From Hyphomonadaceae bacterium (lineage in GTDB: Bacteria > Pseudomonadota > Alphaproteobacteria > Caulobacterales > Aquidulcibacteraceae), in NCBI GenBank assembly GCA_016791365.1, contig JAEUMT010000064.1:19245-83244 (forward strand): 64,000 nt of DNA, in the 5' to 3' direction. The stretch's first letter is position 1; every line of letters starts with the position of its first letter. Below are positions 31,901 to 40,006 of the stretch, in pieces. The translations under genes were made by a program, and so were the position numbers. The notes beneath the pieces were generated by a model. It searched no databases. It was given only the letters and a program-made list of their open reading frames with translations, and was not told the DNA's origin.

Positions 31901-33069
31901 GACTGGTCGCTGCAAACGAGACTGGTACTGGTGACGCCGCGGGTGTCGCGATCCGAGCCAAGCCGCCGTCGCCGAAGCGCCTATCGCGCAAGGTCCTGCT
32001 GACGGGTTGCTTGGTCTTTGGCGGCGTCGTCGCCTTCGCGCTGGTGAACGGCCTCAGCGAACGGCCTGATCGCCGCGCCGCCGACCAAGCGCAGAACATC
32101 GGCGCTGCATCTGGTCCGCCGGATTCCATTCGGTCCGCAAGCTCGGATTACTCAGTTGGCGATCTGCCTCGCGCCGACGCGCTGGAAGCGCCGCGCGACA
32201 TGCTGTGGGGCGATCATCCCCCGCCCGAGGGCGCGGCACGAGGCGCGGACCTTGGCCCGCCGGTGGATGCCGCATGGGCTGAGCGCGGCGCGTCAACCGC
32301 GCGCACTGCGGAAGGGCCAGTTGCTGACCCGCAAGCAATCGCGCGCACGTCGCCGATCCTGTTCGGCGATGGCGGCGATCGAGCGGCGGGGTCACTCGCA
32401 AATGGCGATGGCGCTTACGGCGGTCCGCGAGGGGCGTTCCTCGCAAGTCAGCGCGGCGTATCTGCTGACCGATTGGATAGCGCGCTAACACCGCCAAGAT
32501 CGGCAAATGAGATTCTCGCTGGTTCGGTTATTCCGGCGGCGTTGGTGACGGAACTCAATTCCGATCTGCCGGGGCGCGTGATCGCGCAAGTGACCGCGCC
32601 AGTTTACGACAGCGTGACGGGCGGTCGCCTGCTCATTCCACAGGGCGCACGCCTCATGGGCACATACGACTCCGCCAACGCCTACGGTGATCAGCGGCTT
32701 CTGTTAGTGTGGAACCGTCTCATCATGCCTAATGGGTGGTCGATTGCTCTACAGGGCATGGAAGGCGCCGACCCATCGGGCGCCGCGGGTCTGCGCGACC
32801 GTACCGATTTCCACTTGGGCCGTCTTGCCGGCGCGGTGGGACTCTCCGCGATCATTAGCGTTGTCGCGAACAATTCGGAAAATGATCAACGTACCGGAAG
32901 CTTCGCGCAAACAGTCGGCGACGCCGCTGCACAAGAAGCAGCGCGCACCGGAGGACGCATCGTCGATCGCGAATTGTCGGTGCGGCCAACTCTGCGCGTC
33001 CGCGCCGGCGCGTCGGTGCGGGTCCTCGTGACGCGTGACATTCGCCTCAGACCCTACCCAACGCAGTAA
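31897..33069 (+). CDS. trbI: TrbI conjugal transfer protein (VirB10-like)
   Basis: 390 residues. A short cytoplasmic N-terminus precedes one membrane helix (about 31-52), then a Pro/Ala-rich periplasmic linker and the VirB10 beta-barrel domain with LLIPQGARLMGTYDS, RLLLVWNRLIMPNGW and a C-terminal RAGASVRVLVTRDIRL. VirB10 spans both membranes and senses ATP use by the coupling protein and VirB11. It ends the trb cluster; an excisionase-like gene follows 12 bases later. Confidence 0.94.
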   Translation: MRLVAANETGTGDAAGVAIRAKPPSPKRLSRKVLLTGCLVFGGVVAFALVNGLSERPDRRAADQAQNIGAASGPPDSIRSASSDYSVGDLPRADALEAPRDMLWGDHPPPEGAARGADLGPPVDAAWAERGASTARTAEGPVADPQAIARTSPILFGDGGDRAAGSLANGDGAYGGPRGAFLASQRGVSADRLDSALTPPRSANEILAGSVIPAALVTELNSDLPGRVIAQVTAPVYDSVTGGRLLIPQGARLMGTYDSANAYGDQRLLLVWNRLIMPNGWSIALQGMEGADPSGAAGLRDRTDFHLGRLAGAVGLSAIISVVANNSENDQRTGSFAQTVGDAAAQEAARTGGRIVDRELSVRPTLRVRAGASVRVLVTRDIRLRPYPTQ

Positions 33070-33081
33070 GGAGCGAGACCC

Positions 33082-33297
33082 ATGTTGCGGGAGAGACAAG
33101 CGGCCAGTTTCCTCGGCGTTGCGCCCAAGACCCTCGCCAATTGGCGATCACAAGGGAAGGGGCCGAAGTTCTGCAGGCTCGGCCGCGCGATCGGCTATCG
33201 ACAAGAGGACCTCGATGCCTTCGTCGAACAGAGTTTGTCGGACCCGAGCGACGCGCTCGATCGGCGCACACCGCACCCGATAGTGTCAGCGACGTAG
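33082..33297 (+). CDS. AlpA/excisionase-like helix-turn-helix protein
   Basis: 71 residues, essentially one winged HTH of the MerR/AlpA/HTH_17 type: LRERQAASFLGVAPKTLANW, RLGRAIGYRQEDLDAFVEQ. Such proteins act as recombination directionality factors or regulators for neighbouring tyrosine integrases. It is 12 bases after trbI and so is probably expressed with transfer genes, which would link excision to conjugation. The integrase lies 0.8 kb away in the opposite orientation. Confidence 0.75.
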   Translation: MLRERQAASFLGVAPKTLANWRSQGKGPKFCRLGRAIGYRQEDLDAFVEQSLSDPSDALDRRTPHPIVSAT

Positions 33298-33369
33298 TCA
33301 TGTCGCGGCAAAAAAGCCACTGCTGAGCGCGGAATTTTACCTGCGTCGCAGACGTGATACTCTCCGGCC

Positions 33370-34056
33370 ATGTTTGTCCCACGTTTTGAAGAGCGCTGTA
33401 TATCGTGTTTGAAAACTCCGCCGTTTGATGACGGCACGGGGCTCACCAAGGAGCACGTCATTCCACGTGCGTTGGGCGGCATCCTCCAATGCGAATTTCT
33501 CTGTCACGCATGTAACAAAGAGTTCGGCCACACCTTCGAGCGGAAGACCCGTCGCGATCCGGCCATTCGTCGCGCCATCTATGCGCTGAGGAACGAGCTT
33601 CCTCAGCTCTATCGAAGAATCGAAAAGGATCAGCCGAAAATACAGTCCGCAAATGGCGAGATACTTCCCGATCTCAGCAAAGGGGAAACCCTGACCCCGC
33701 TGATTTCGCTAAAGATCGCGTATGAGTTCGCGGTGTTGAGCTTCGGCTCCCCGATGCTTGCCAACGACAATCCCGCCCTACGCGAAATCCGCCGCGCGCT
33801 CATTCAGGGCGACGAACGGGCGCCGGTGTTTAACGTACAAGAGATGATCGCAAAGGATCGGACGCCGCGCCCCTTCCATGGGATCGCCTTCGAAGGCAAT
33901 GACCCTCACGCTGTGATCCAAGTTCGACTCTTCGGCTACCTCGCCTATCGGGTTCACTTTCCGAACCTTGCAATTGACAAAGAGCCATTCGGTTACACAC
34001 ACACGCTTGACCATGGGCAAGAGTGGTTGAACCCACGAGATCAAGAAGCGGCGTAG
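33370..34056 (+). CDS. HNH endonuclease domain protein
   Basis: 228 residues. The N-terminus has a zinc-bound HNH arrangement: CISC (10-13), KEHVIPRALGG (His29) and CHACNKEF (45-52), a pattern of HNH_5-type nucleases. The remaining 170 residues are unassigned. It is a single gene between the trb cluster and the integrase, the usual place for accessory cargo, with its own short upstream region. It could be a defence nuclease or a homing-type enzyme; sequence alone does not decide. Confidence 0.72.
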   Translation: MFVPRFEERCISCLKTPPFDDGTGLTKEHVIPRALGGILQCEFLCHACNKEFGHTFERKTRRDPAIRRAIYALRNELPQLYRRIEKDQPKIQSANGEILPDLSKGETLTPLISLKIAYEFAVLSFGSPMLANDNPALREIRRALIQGDERAPVFNVQEMIAKDRTPRPFHGIAFEGNDPHAVIQVRLFGYLAYRVHFPNLAIDKEPFGYTHTLDHGQEWLNPRDQEAA

Positions 34057-34125
34057 CGTTTCACCGAATGCCCAGGCACAGGATTCGCGGTTGCGTTGCG
34101 CACGGCCCCAGCCAAATACTCGCGG

Positions 34126-35421
34126 TTAATCGCCCTCGCGCGGCACCCGCCGGGGCAATGCGTCGAGTTTCTTGTCATAGGCGGCTTTTCCGGTCGTGGT
34201 CTGCTTCTTGTTCCGCTCGCGACGGACGCGCTCTTTGCGGCTCATACGCGCTGAGTCCAGATCGTCGTCACCCTCAAGTTCGACAACGAAGGCGTTCTGC
34301 ACGCGCTGAGGGCGGAGCGAAGATTTCGCGCGGGGCGCAGTGGCGCGGCCCGCCTTCAATTCCTTGGCAGTCGCATGCAAACCCTCCGGTCGCAGATTGG
34401 TGTAGCGCTTCAACATCTTCCAATCCTTGTGCCCGGTTACCAGCGCGACTTGCTCGATCGCGAAGCCAGCCTCGAAGAGGCGACTCGCTGCTTCATGGCG
34501 CAGGTCGTGGAAGCGGAGATCTTCGATCTCGAGTTCGCGGCATCCGCGTCGGAACGCGGCTGAGACGGATCGGGAATCATAGGGAAAGATGCGCTCGCGG
34601 TGACCAGTGATTTTTCCTTGCTCCTGCAAGAGCGCCCAAGCGTCGTACCCCGTCGCATCGAGCAATGGCACGCGTTGGTGGTTGCCTTCCTTGTGACGCG
34701 GGTCCTTCCGGTCGCGGACAGTGACAGTGCGCTTGCGCTCATCAACGTCCGCCCAGCGGATGCGGCAGATTTCTTCGATCCGCATCGCGGTCGCCACCGC
34801 GAAGCGGGCCATGCGTCCGGCGGGAATGCCCTGGCGAGGATTGCCATCGAGAAAGGCGGTGAGGTGATCCAACTCGTCCTGGGTTGGGCGGCGATCCCGC
34901 TCGGTCGATTTGCCGACAAGCCCAAGGCGGGAAAGGGCGGCGCGCGCCAGTTTCACCTGCTCGGTAGAGGTTGGAACTCCATGCACGGCGGCGGCGTGGG
35001 TCAGAACCGTATTGAGGAAGGCGAAGTCGATCGCGAGCGTTGCGGGACCGGCGCCGCCCCGTGCACGCTTGCGCCCGTACTCGACGAGCCGCTCGCGGGT
35101 GAGCGCGTCGTGTGCGGTGTTGCCGAATTCATCCTTGAGCAGTTCAAGGGTGAAGCGCTTGGAGCGCTGGACCACCCGTTTGACGTCGGCCATGTCCTGG
35201 AGGTGCTGATCAACGAGGTCGCCGAACGACACCACGCCCTTGCGCTTGGCGGTCGGCTGTCCACGCCGGGGCGGTTTGATCCCGCCATCGATCGCGAGTT
35301 CGGCCTCGCGCGCCCACGCCAGCGCTTCGGTTTTCCGAAGGAAGGACTCTGCGACATAGGCGCCTTTTCGACGAACCTGGGCGCGCCAAGCGCCCGATTT
35401 GAGTAGCGTGAAAGTCGCCAT
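34126..35421 (-). CDS. int: Tyrosine-type site-specific integrase
   Basis: 431 residues. An N-terminal arm-binding segment (TLLKSGAWRAQVRRKGAYV) and a SAM-like core-binding domain precede the catalytic domain with Arg in ATAMRIEEICRIRW, HDLRHEAASRLFE, VTGHKDWKMLKRYTNL (the nucleophile being that Tyr). A basic C-terminal extension follows (RKERVRRERNKKQT). The gene starts 184 bases from dusA and reads away from it, as expected for dusA-targeting integrases. Direct and inverted arm-like repeats fill the gap. Confidence 0.93.
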   Translation of the reverse strand: MATFTLLKSGAWRAQVRRKGAYVAESFLRKTEALAWAREAELAIDGGIKPPRRGQPTAKRKGVVSFGDLVDQHLQDMADVKRVVQRSKRFTLELLKDEFGNTAHDALTRERLVEYGRKRARGGAGPATLAIDFAFLNTVLTHAAAVHGVPTSTEQVKLARAALSRLGLVGKSTERDRRPTQDELDHLTAFLDGNPRQGIPAGRMARFAVATAMRIEEICRIRWADVDERKRTVTVRDRKDPRHKEGNHQRVPLLDATGYDAWALLQEQGKITGHRERIFPYDSRSVSAAFRRGCRELEIEDLRFHDLRHEAASRLFEAGFAIEQVALVTGHKDWKMLKRYTNLRPEGLHATAKELKAGRATAPRAKSSLRPQRVQNAFVVELEGDDDLDSARMSRKERVRRERNKKQTTTGKAAYDKKLDALPRRVPREGD

Positions 35422-35495
35422 GTTCCTTGTGTCCCCACTACCCGAGCCAACATTACGAGGGTCGCGCCTATGCCGGTCGCTCCCAATGAATTTCC

Positions 35496-35570
35496 GTGTG
35501 CACTATGTGTGCACTCAGCCCGGGATGTGCCGGGACGTTCCGGGAACGCTAGTGCACACAGAGTGCACAC
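35496..35570. repeat. Inverted repeat pair and tandem 10-mers next to the dusA junction (integrase arm sites?)
   Basis: A 20-bp arm at 35496-35515 made of two GTGTGCACT-like units is repeated in inverted orientation at 35551-35570, with 19 of 20 bases complementary. Between them, 35521-35550 consists of three 10-base units starting with CGGGA (CGGGATGTGC, CGGGACGTTC, CGGGAACGCT). The cluster lies between int and the dusA core, where integrase and excisionase arm sites are expected; it might also overlap the int promoter. Confidence 0.6.
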
Positions 35571-35604
35571 GTTCGCGGTTTGAGCCTTGGAATCTATCGA
35601 AAAT

Positions 35605-36600
35605 ATGTCGTTAAATCAACAGCATAGATTTTGCATTGCGCCTATGATGGATTGGACGGATCGGCATTGCCGCGCGTTCCATCGCACGATGACGCGCGGC
35701 GCATTGCTTTATACCGAAATGCTCACCGCCGACGCGGTCATCCATGGCGATCGTGGGCGGCTGTTGGGTTATTCGGACGCTGAACATGCTGTCGCGCTGC
35801 AGCTTGGCGGCAGCGATCCCGCGAAGATGGCCGAAGCCGCCGCCATTGGCGCCGATCTTGGTTATGACGAGATCAATCTCAACATCGGCTGCCCGTCCGA
35901 CCGTGTGCAGTCCGGGCGCTTCGGCGCCTGCCTCATGCGCGAGCCCGATCTGGTCGCCAGGCTATGGTCCGCCGCTCAGGCGGCGGCGCCGCGGATTCAG
36001 GTCACGATCAAGTCGCGCATCGGCGTTGATGATCAGGATCCGAGAGCGGCGCTGTTCGCGCTCGTTGACGCCTGCGCGCGGGAGGGGTGTCAGAGTTTCA
36101 CCGTGCATGCGCGCAAGGCATGGCTGAGCGGTTTGTCGCCGAAGGAAAATCGAGACGTGCCGCCGCTCGACTATGCGCTCGTGCGCGAGCTGAAACGCGA
36201 ACGGCCAGACCTTGAGATCATCCTCAACGGCGGATTGCGCGATCTGGATCACGCGCTTGCCGAGATGCACGGCGTTGATGGCGTCATGCTGGGCCGTTCC
36301 GCTTACCAGAACCCGGCTTTGTTGCTCGACGTCGATGCGCGCGTGTTCGGGCGGGATCAGCCCTGCGCGACACGGGAGGCGGCGGTTGAAGCCTATATCC
36401 CGTACATTGAACGCAATCTCGCGGGCGGTTCGTCGCTGCATGCGATGACGCGGCACATGCTCGGCCTTTTTTCCTCGCGTCCTGGCGGTCGCTTGTGGCG
36501 GCGCGTTCTTTCCGAGCACGGCGTGCGCCCCGGCGCCGGCATTGAGGTGGTGCGCGAAGCGTTGGCGCAGGTCAGCCGGGCGCACGCGCGCGCCGCATGA
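35605..36600 (+). CDS. dusA: tRNA-dihydrouridine synthase A
   Basis: 331 residues from ATG 35605; an in-frame TTG at 35587 is less likely. DusA motifs: IAPMMDWTDRHCR at the FMN site, NLNIGCPSDRVQSGRFGACLM with the catalytic cysteine, and TVHARKAWLSGLSPKENR. The enzyme reduces uridines 20 and 20a in the tRNA D loop using FMN and NADPH. The gene is intact, although the integration core lies within its first 20 codons: the ATG and first residues now probably come from the element, and the junction restores the frame. It overlaps the next gene by four bases. Confidence 0.94.
   Translation: MSLNQQHRFCIAPMMDWTDRHCRAFHRTMTRGALLYTEMLTADAVIHGDRGRLLGYSDAEHAVALQLGGSDPAKMAEAAAIGADLGYDEINLNIGCPSDRVQSGRFGACLMREPDLVARLWSAAQAAAPRIQVTIKSRIGVDDQDPRAALFALVDACAREGCQSFTVHARKAWLSGLSPKENRDVPPLDYALVRELKRERPDLEIILNGGLRDLDHALAEMHGVDGVMLGRSAYQNPALLLDVDARVFGRDQPCATREAAVEAYIPYIERNLAGGSSLHAMTRHMLGLFSSRPGGRLWRRVLSEHGVRPGAGIEVVREALAQVSRAHARAA
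35638..35666 (+). other. Probable attachment-site core (right junction) in dusA
   Basis: The bases encoding IAPMMDWTDRH form the conserved stretch that dusA-specific integrases use. Neighbouring int, arm-like repeats and the GC-rich chromosome to the right support a junction here. The exact crossover cannot be fixed without the other junction. Confidence 0.55.
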
Positions 36601-37412
36601 ATCCTGAACTTTTCTGGTTTGCGCTTGGTCTGACCGCGGCGGGGCTGGTCGCCGGTTTCGTTGGCGGGTTGTTCGGTATCGGCGGCGGCATTGTGATTGT
36701 GCCGGCGCTCTATTTTGTGTTCACCGCGCTTGGCGTCGATGAAGCGGTGCGCATGCACGTCGCCGTCGGCACTTCGCTCTCGACCATCATCGCGACGTCA
36801 TGGCGGTCGCTGGCGGCGCATACCAAAGCCGGCGCCGTTGATTTCGCGGTGCTACGATCATGGACGCCGTGGATTTCGCTGGGAGCTTTGATTGGCGCTG
36901 TGACGGCCGGCGCCGTGAATACAGAAGTGCTGCTCATTATCTTCGGCGGCGGGCTCTTGCTGATCGCGGCGCAGATGGGTCTCGCCAATCCAAACTGGCG
37001 TTTGTTTGCGGAGTTGCCGACCGGCATGGTTCGCGCATTCATTGCGGGCGTGCTCGGTCTATTGTCGGCGATGATGGGCATTGGCGGCGGCGCTATCGGC
37101 GTCACGGTGATGACGCTGTGCGGCCGGCCAATTCATCAAGCGGTGGCGACGGCCTCCGGCTTCGGCGCCGCGATCGCGATCCCTGCCGTGATTGGCTACG
37201 CGGTCACCGGTTGGACTCGCGCGGGTTTGCCGCCGTTCTCGCTGGGCTTCGTCAACGTGCCGGGCTTCATCTTTCTGGCGTTGTTGACAACACTCACGGC
37301 GCCGGTTGGCGCACGCCTGGCGCATCGATTGCCGCAGCTGACGTTGAAGCGCGCGTTCGCGGTGGTCCTTGCGCTGCTTGCCGCGAATATGCTGCGCGAA
37401 GCGTTCATCTGA
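36597..37412 (+). CDS. TauE/SafE-family sulfite/anion exporter
   Basis: 271 residues with about eight hydrophobic helices. The family's repeated half-motif is seen twice: FVGGLFGIGGGIVIVPAL near the N-terminus and LLSAMMGIGGGAIGVTVMT in the middle. TauE/SafE proteins export sulfite, sulfoacetate or other organosulfur anions; the substrate here is unknown. It is translationally coupled to dusA (ATGA overlap) and converges on the small membrane gene with an 8-base overlap. Confidence 0.88.
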   Translation: MNPELFWFALGLTAAGLVAGFVGGLFGIGGGIVIVPALYFVFTALGVDEAVRMHVAVGTSLSTIIATSWRSLAAHTKAGAVDFAVLRSWTPWISLGALIGAVTAGAVNTEVLLIIFGGGLLLIAAQMGLANPNWRLFAELPTGMVRAFIAGVLGLLSAMMGIGGGAIGVTVMTLCGRPIHQAVATASGFGAAIAIPAVIGYAVTGWTRAGLPPFSLGFVNVPGFIFLALLTTLTAPVGARLAHRLPQLTLKRAFAVVLALLAANMLREAFI

Positions 37413-37629
37413 AAAACGAGGCGAGCCTTACCCAAAAGTCCGCGCCTTGCGCCAAGAGCAGCACGACCAAGAAGATCGCCGCCCACAACGCCAAGGAAAG
37501 CAGCACGCCTGGGCCTTTGGCATTGGCGTCAAGCGCGCGCCGCCGCGCCGACACGACCGCGCCGCCAGCGAGGATGAGCGCCATCGCCGCCCAGATCAGT
37601 GTTTGAAGATCGAGACCGTTGCCGATCAC
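37405..37629 (-). CDS. Small two-helix membrane protein, unknown
   Basis: 74 residues with two hydrophobic helices (LIWAAMALILAGGAVVSA and LLSLALWAAIFLVVLLLA) joined by an Arg-rich loop (ARRRALDANAK). It overlaps the DUF1289 gene by four bases (37626-37629), so the two are coupled. No family recognised. Confidence 0.65.
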   Translation of the reverse strand: MIGNGLDLQTLIWAAMALILAGGAVVSARRRALDANAKGPGVLLSLALWAAIFLVVLLLAQGADFWVRLASFFR

Positions 37630-37814
37630 GGCGCTGGCGCCGGGGCCGTCAGCCGGCCCGCTAGTTCCGCCATGATCGCCCTGCGCTCGTCTTCATCCAT
37701 CCGGCCCCAGCGCGCTATTTCGGGCAGGGTGCGGCCGCATCCGATGCATTGGTTGGTCATGCCGCTCACAGCGCAGACTTTGATGCAGGGCGTGGAGATC
37801 GGCTGAGCGGACAT
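37626..37814 (-). CDS. DUF1289 (YdhL-type) protein
   Basis: 62 residues from ATG 37814. The four cysteines of DUF1289 are seen in TPCIKVCAVSGMTNQCIGCG, followed by RTLPEIARWGRMDEDERRAI. These small proteins probably bind metal or an iron-sulfur cluster; their function is unknown. The gene is the first of a two-gene leftward operon. Confidence 0.85.
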   Translation of the reverse strand: MSAQPISTPCIKVCAVSGMTNQCIGCGRTLPEIARWGRMDEDERRAIMAELAGRLTAPAPAP

Positions 37815-37871
37815 CGCAAAGCTAGCTAAGCGCTTGAAAAGCAGCGCGCAAATCAACCTCTTTACCCTATG

Positions 37872-37928
37872 TATCGATTTTCGATAAATTCACATTGACT
37901 ATCGATGCGCCTTATCGTATATCGATAT
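37872..37928 (+). promoter_or_regulatory. AT-rich promoter region with ATCGAT palindromes
   Basis: TTGACT (37895-37900) and TATATC (37918-37923) with a 17-base spacer form a plausible promoter for the secreted-protein gene at 38031. Palindromes TATCGATTTTCGATA (37872-37886) and ATATCGATAT (37919-37928) flank and overlap it, with another ATCGAT between. This is an unusually AT-rich patch for the area and probably a regulator-binding cluster. Confidence 0.45.
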
Positions 37929-38030
37929 CAGCCTGAAATCGCGGCAAGGACGCATCCAACGCCAGCCGGCGCTGCATCCAAGAAGCGAGACGGGCTGGAA
38001 GGCTAAACCAGTTATTGGAGGGACTATCTG

Positions 38031-38381
38031 ATGCGTTTCGCTCTCATCGCCACCACCGCCGCTGCTGTGGTCGCCGTTCCGTTCGCGCTTGCCGCGGCGG
38101 GGCCGCAGATGTCGAGCAGCGAGTTCATCGAGGCCGTGCGCTGCACGGCTTACGAGGATGTCGCCGGCGCCCGGGTCTCGGAGGCCAAATACCAGTTGAA
38201 CGCCGAGGGCGCGCGCCAATCGGCCGAAACCTTCGCTGCGGCCAGGGCAGCCGCGAGCGCGGTCGCTCGCCAAGCCGTGAACAGCCAAACCCCCGCCGAT
38301 CAGGCTATGCTCCGGTCGCAGCGAGCCGCCGCCTGCTCACAAGAGCTGGCAATCGGCGCGGGGGAAGATAACGAAGCCTAA
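38031..38381 (+). CDS. Secreted protein of unknown function
   Basis: 116 residues: a signal peptide (ATTAAAVVAVPFALAAAG) followed by an Ala-rich helical domain with two cysteines (VRCTAYED and RAAACSQEL) that might form a disulfide. GGAGG precedes the ATG. No family recognised. It has a recognisable promoter region with palindromes upstream. Confidence 0.65.
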   Translation: MRFALIATTAAAVVAVPFALAAAGPQMSSSEFIEAVRCTAYEDVAGARVSEAKYQLNAEGARQSAETFAAARAAASAVARQAVNSQTPADQAMLRSQRAAACSQELAIGAGEDNEA

Positions 38382-38435
38382 GGCTCGCAACAGCGCGCGG
38401 GTCCGCTTGAAGGCTCGCGCGCGGAGGGGAGAGAC

Positions 38436-38714
38436 ATGAGAGTGTTGGTTTTGGCCGGTCTGATGACTGCCGCCACAGTGTCGTTCGCGGCCGCCGAAGA
38501 GAGCGTGATCGATTGCCAGTTCACCGATGTGAGCAGGGCGCAGGCCGATCAGCGTCTCGACCAACCGCCCGCCGCGCCGACGCCCACGGCGCGTCCGGTG
38601 ATCGTGCAGCGTGAAGCAGCGGAAGCGCCGCGCCCGGCCACGGCCGCCGAACGGCGCCGCAGCGGCAAGCCAATCCCGGACGCGCAATTGATCCAGCCGC
38701 GCGGCGCGCTCTGA
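38436..38714 (+). CDS. Small secreted Pro/Ala-rich protein, unknown
   Basis: 92 residues with a signal peptide (VLVLAGLMTAATVSFAAAEE) and a proline-rich mature part with one cysteine (SVIDCQFTDV). GGAGGGGAGA stands before the ATG, an excellent ribosome site that supports real translation. It follows the preceding secreted-protein gene by 54 bases and might be cotranscribed. Function unknown. Confidence 0.6.
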   Translation: MRVLVLAGLMTAATVSFAAAEESVIDCQFTDVSRAQADQRLDQPPAAPTPTARPVIVQREAAEAPRPATAAERRRSGKPIPDAQLIQPRGAL

Positions 38715-38782
38715 GTTGAAGCCAAATCGAGTGTGTCTATAGTCGCCGCTGCGCATGGTCGCGCGCGTGGGCCTGACACATC

Positions 38783-39970
38783 ATGGATCTGAATTTTTCG
38801 AAGGAAGAGATCGCGTTCCGCAATGAGGTGCGCGCGTTCATCGATGAGAATTATCCGAAGCACTTGAAAGGCAAGGTGCTGCGCGAAGACCTCTCGAAGG
38901 ACGACTTCCTCGCCTGGCACAAAATCCTCGGCAAGAAGGGGTGGTCGGCGCCGGCTTGGCCGAAGGAATATGGCGGCACCGGCTGGACCGCGACGCAACG
39001 CTACATCTGGCTCGAAGAGAACGCGCGCGGCGAGACGATTCCGCCGTTGCCGTTTGGCGTCTCGATGGTCGGTCCCGTTATCTACACGTTCGGCACGCCT
39101 GAGCAGAAGCAGCGCTATCTGCCGGGCATCCTTTCGGGCGATGTCTGGTGGTGCCAGGGATACTCTGAACCTGGCGCCGGCTCCGACCTAGCGTCTTTGA
39201 AGACGCGCGCCGTCCGCGAGGGCGACCATTACATCGTCAACGGCCAGAAGACCTGGACCACGCTCGGCCAGCACGCCGACTGGGGCTTCTTCCTCGTCCG
39301 CACCGATCCGGGTGCGAAAGCGCAAGAAGGCATTTCCTTCTTGCTTATCGACATGAAGTCGCCCGGCGTTTCCGTGCGCCCGATCAAGCTGCTCGACGGC
39401 GGTTACGAGGTAAACGACGTTTTCCTTGAGAACGTGAAGGTGCCGGTCGATCAACGCATCTACGAAGAAAACAAAGGCTGGACCTGCGCCAAATTCCTGC
39501 TCGCGCACGAGCGCGCCGGCATCGCCGGCGTCGCGCGCTCGAAGCGCAATGTCGAGCGTCTGAAATCGATCGCCAAAGCCGAGATCGGCGATGACGGCAA
39601 ACCGCTCATCGAAGACGACGAATTCCAGCGCAAGCTCAGCGAACTCGAGATCGATCTTTCGGCGCTGGAGATGACCGAGTTGCGCACATTGGCGCGCGAG
39701 CAAGCCGGCAAGGGCCCCGGCCCCGAAAGCTCGCTGCTGAAAATCAAAGGCACCGAAATCCAGCAGCGCCTCACCGAGCTCACGCTCGAAGCCGTCGGCA
39801 ATTACGCGCAGCCTTATCCGCGCGGGTTGGGCGGCAACGAGTTTGCGGTCGGTCCGGAATATTCGGGCGCTGCGGCGCCCGTGTACTTCAACTGGCGCAA
39901 AGCCTCGATCTATGGCGGCTCCAACGAAATCCAACGCAACATCATCGCGAAGATGGTGCTGGGGCTTTGA
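38783..39970 (+). CDS. Acyl-CoA dehydrogenase, large-subunit type (PimC-like)
   Basis: 395 residues with the complete acyl-CoA dehydrogenase fold: GYSEPGAGSDLASLKTRA (substrate and FAD binding), KTWTTLGQHADWGFFLVRT, and the C-terminal SIYGGSNEIQRNIIAK. An extra segment around 275-330 (DDEFQRKLSELEIDLSALEM) is typical of the large subunit of pimeloyl-CoA-type dehydrogenases. It introduces a double bond into acyl-CoA with FAD. The next gene, 36 bases on, encodes the small-subunit type, so an alpha2beta2 enzyme acting on dicarboxylic or other unusual acyl-CoAs is likely. Confidence 0.88.
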   Translation: MDLNFSKEEIAFRNEVRAFIDENYPKHLKGKVLREDLSKDDFLAWHKILGKKGWSAPAWPKEYGGTGWTATQRYIWLEENARGETIPPLPFGVSMVGPVIYTFGTPEQKQRYLPGILSGDVWWCQGYSEPGAGSDLASLKTRAVREGDHYIVNGQKTWTTLGQHADWGFFLVRTDPGAKAQEGISFLLIDMKSPGVSVRPIKLLDGGYEVNDVFLENVKVPVDQRIYEENKGWTCAKFLLAHERAGIAGVARSKRNVERLKSIAKAEIGDDGKPLIEDDEFQRKLSELEIDLSALEMTELRTLAREQAGKGPGPESSLLKIKGTEIQQRLTELTLEAVGNYAQPYPRGLGGNEFAVGPEYSGAAAPVYFNWRKASIYGGSNEIQRNIIAKMVLGL

Positions 39971-40006
39971 TGGCCTCGCAAACAATAAGAATACGGGAAA
40001 CGCGCG

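Larger units (their letters stand above)
985..35666. mobile_element. Integrative and conjugative element (trb type) inserted at dusA; left end not located
   Basis: The region carries integrase, excisionase-like HTH protein, relaxase, candidate oriT, coupling protein, TraF peptidase and a nearly complete trb mating-pair cluster, mixed with antirestriction, restriction, toxin-antitoxin and Ubl cargo. The right junction is the dusA 5' end (core around 35638-35666), where the integrase gene points away from dusA. I found no second copy of the dusA core in the window, so the left junction is probably outside it. The left boundary given is just the last clearly conjugative gene; positions 1-984 may also belong. 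Confidence 0.85.
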
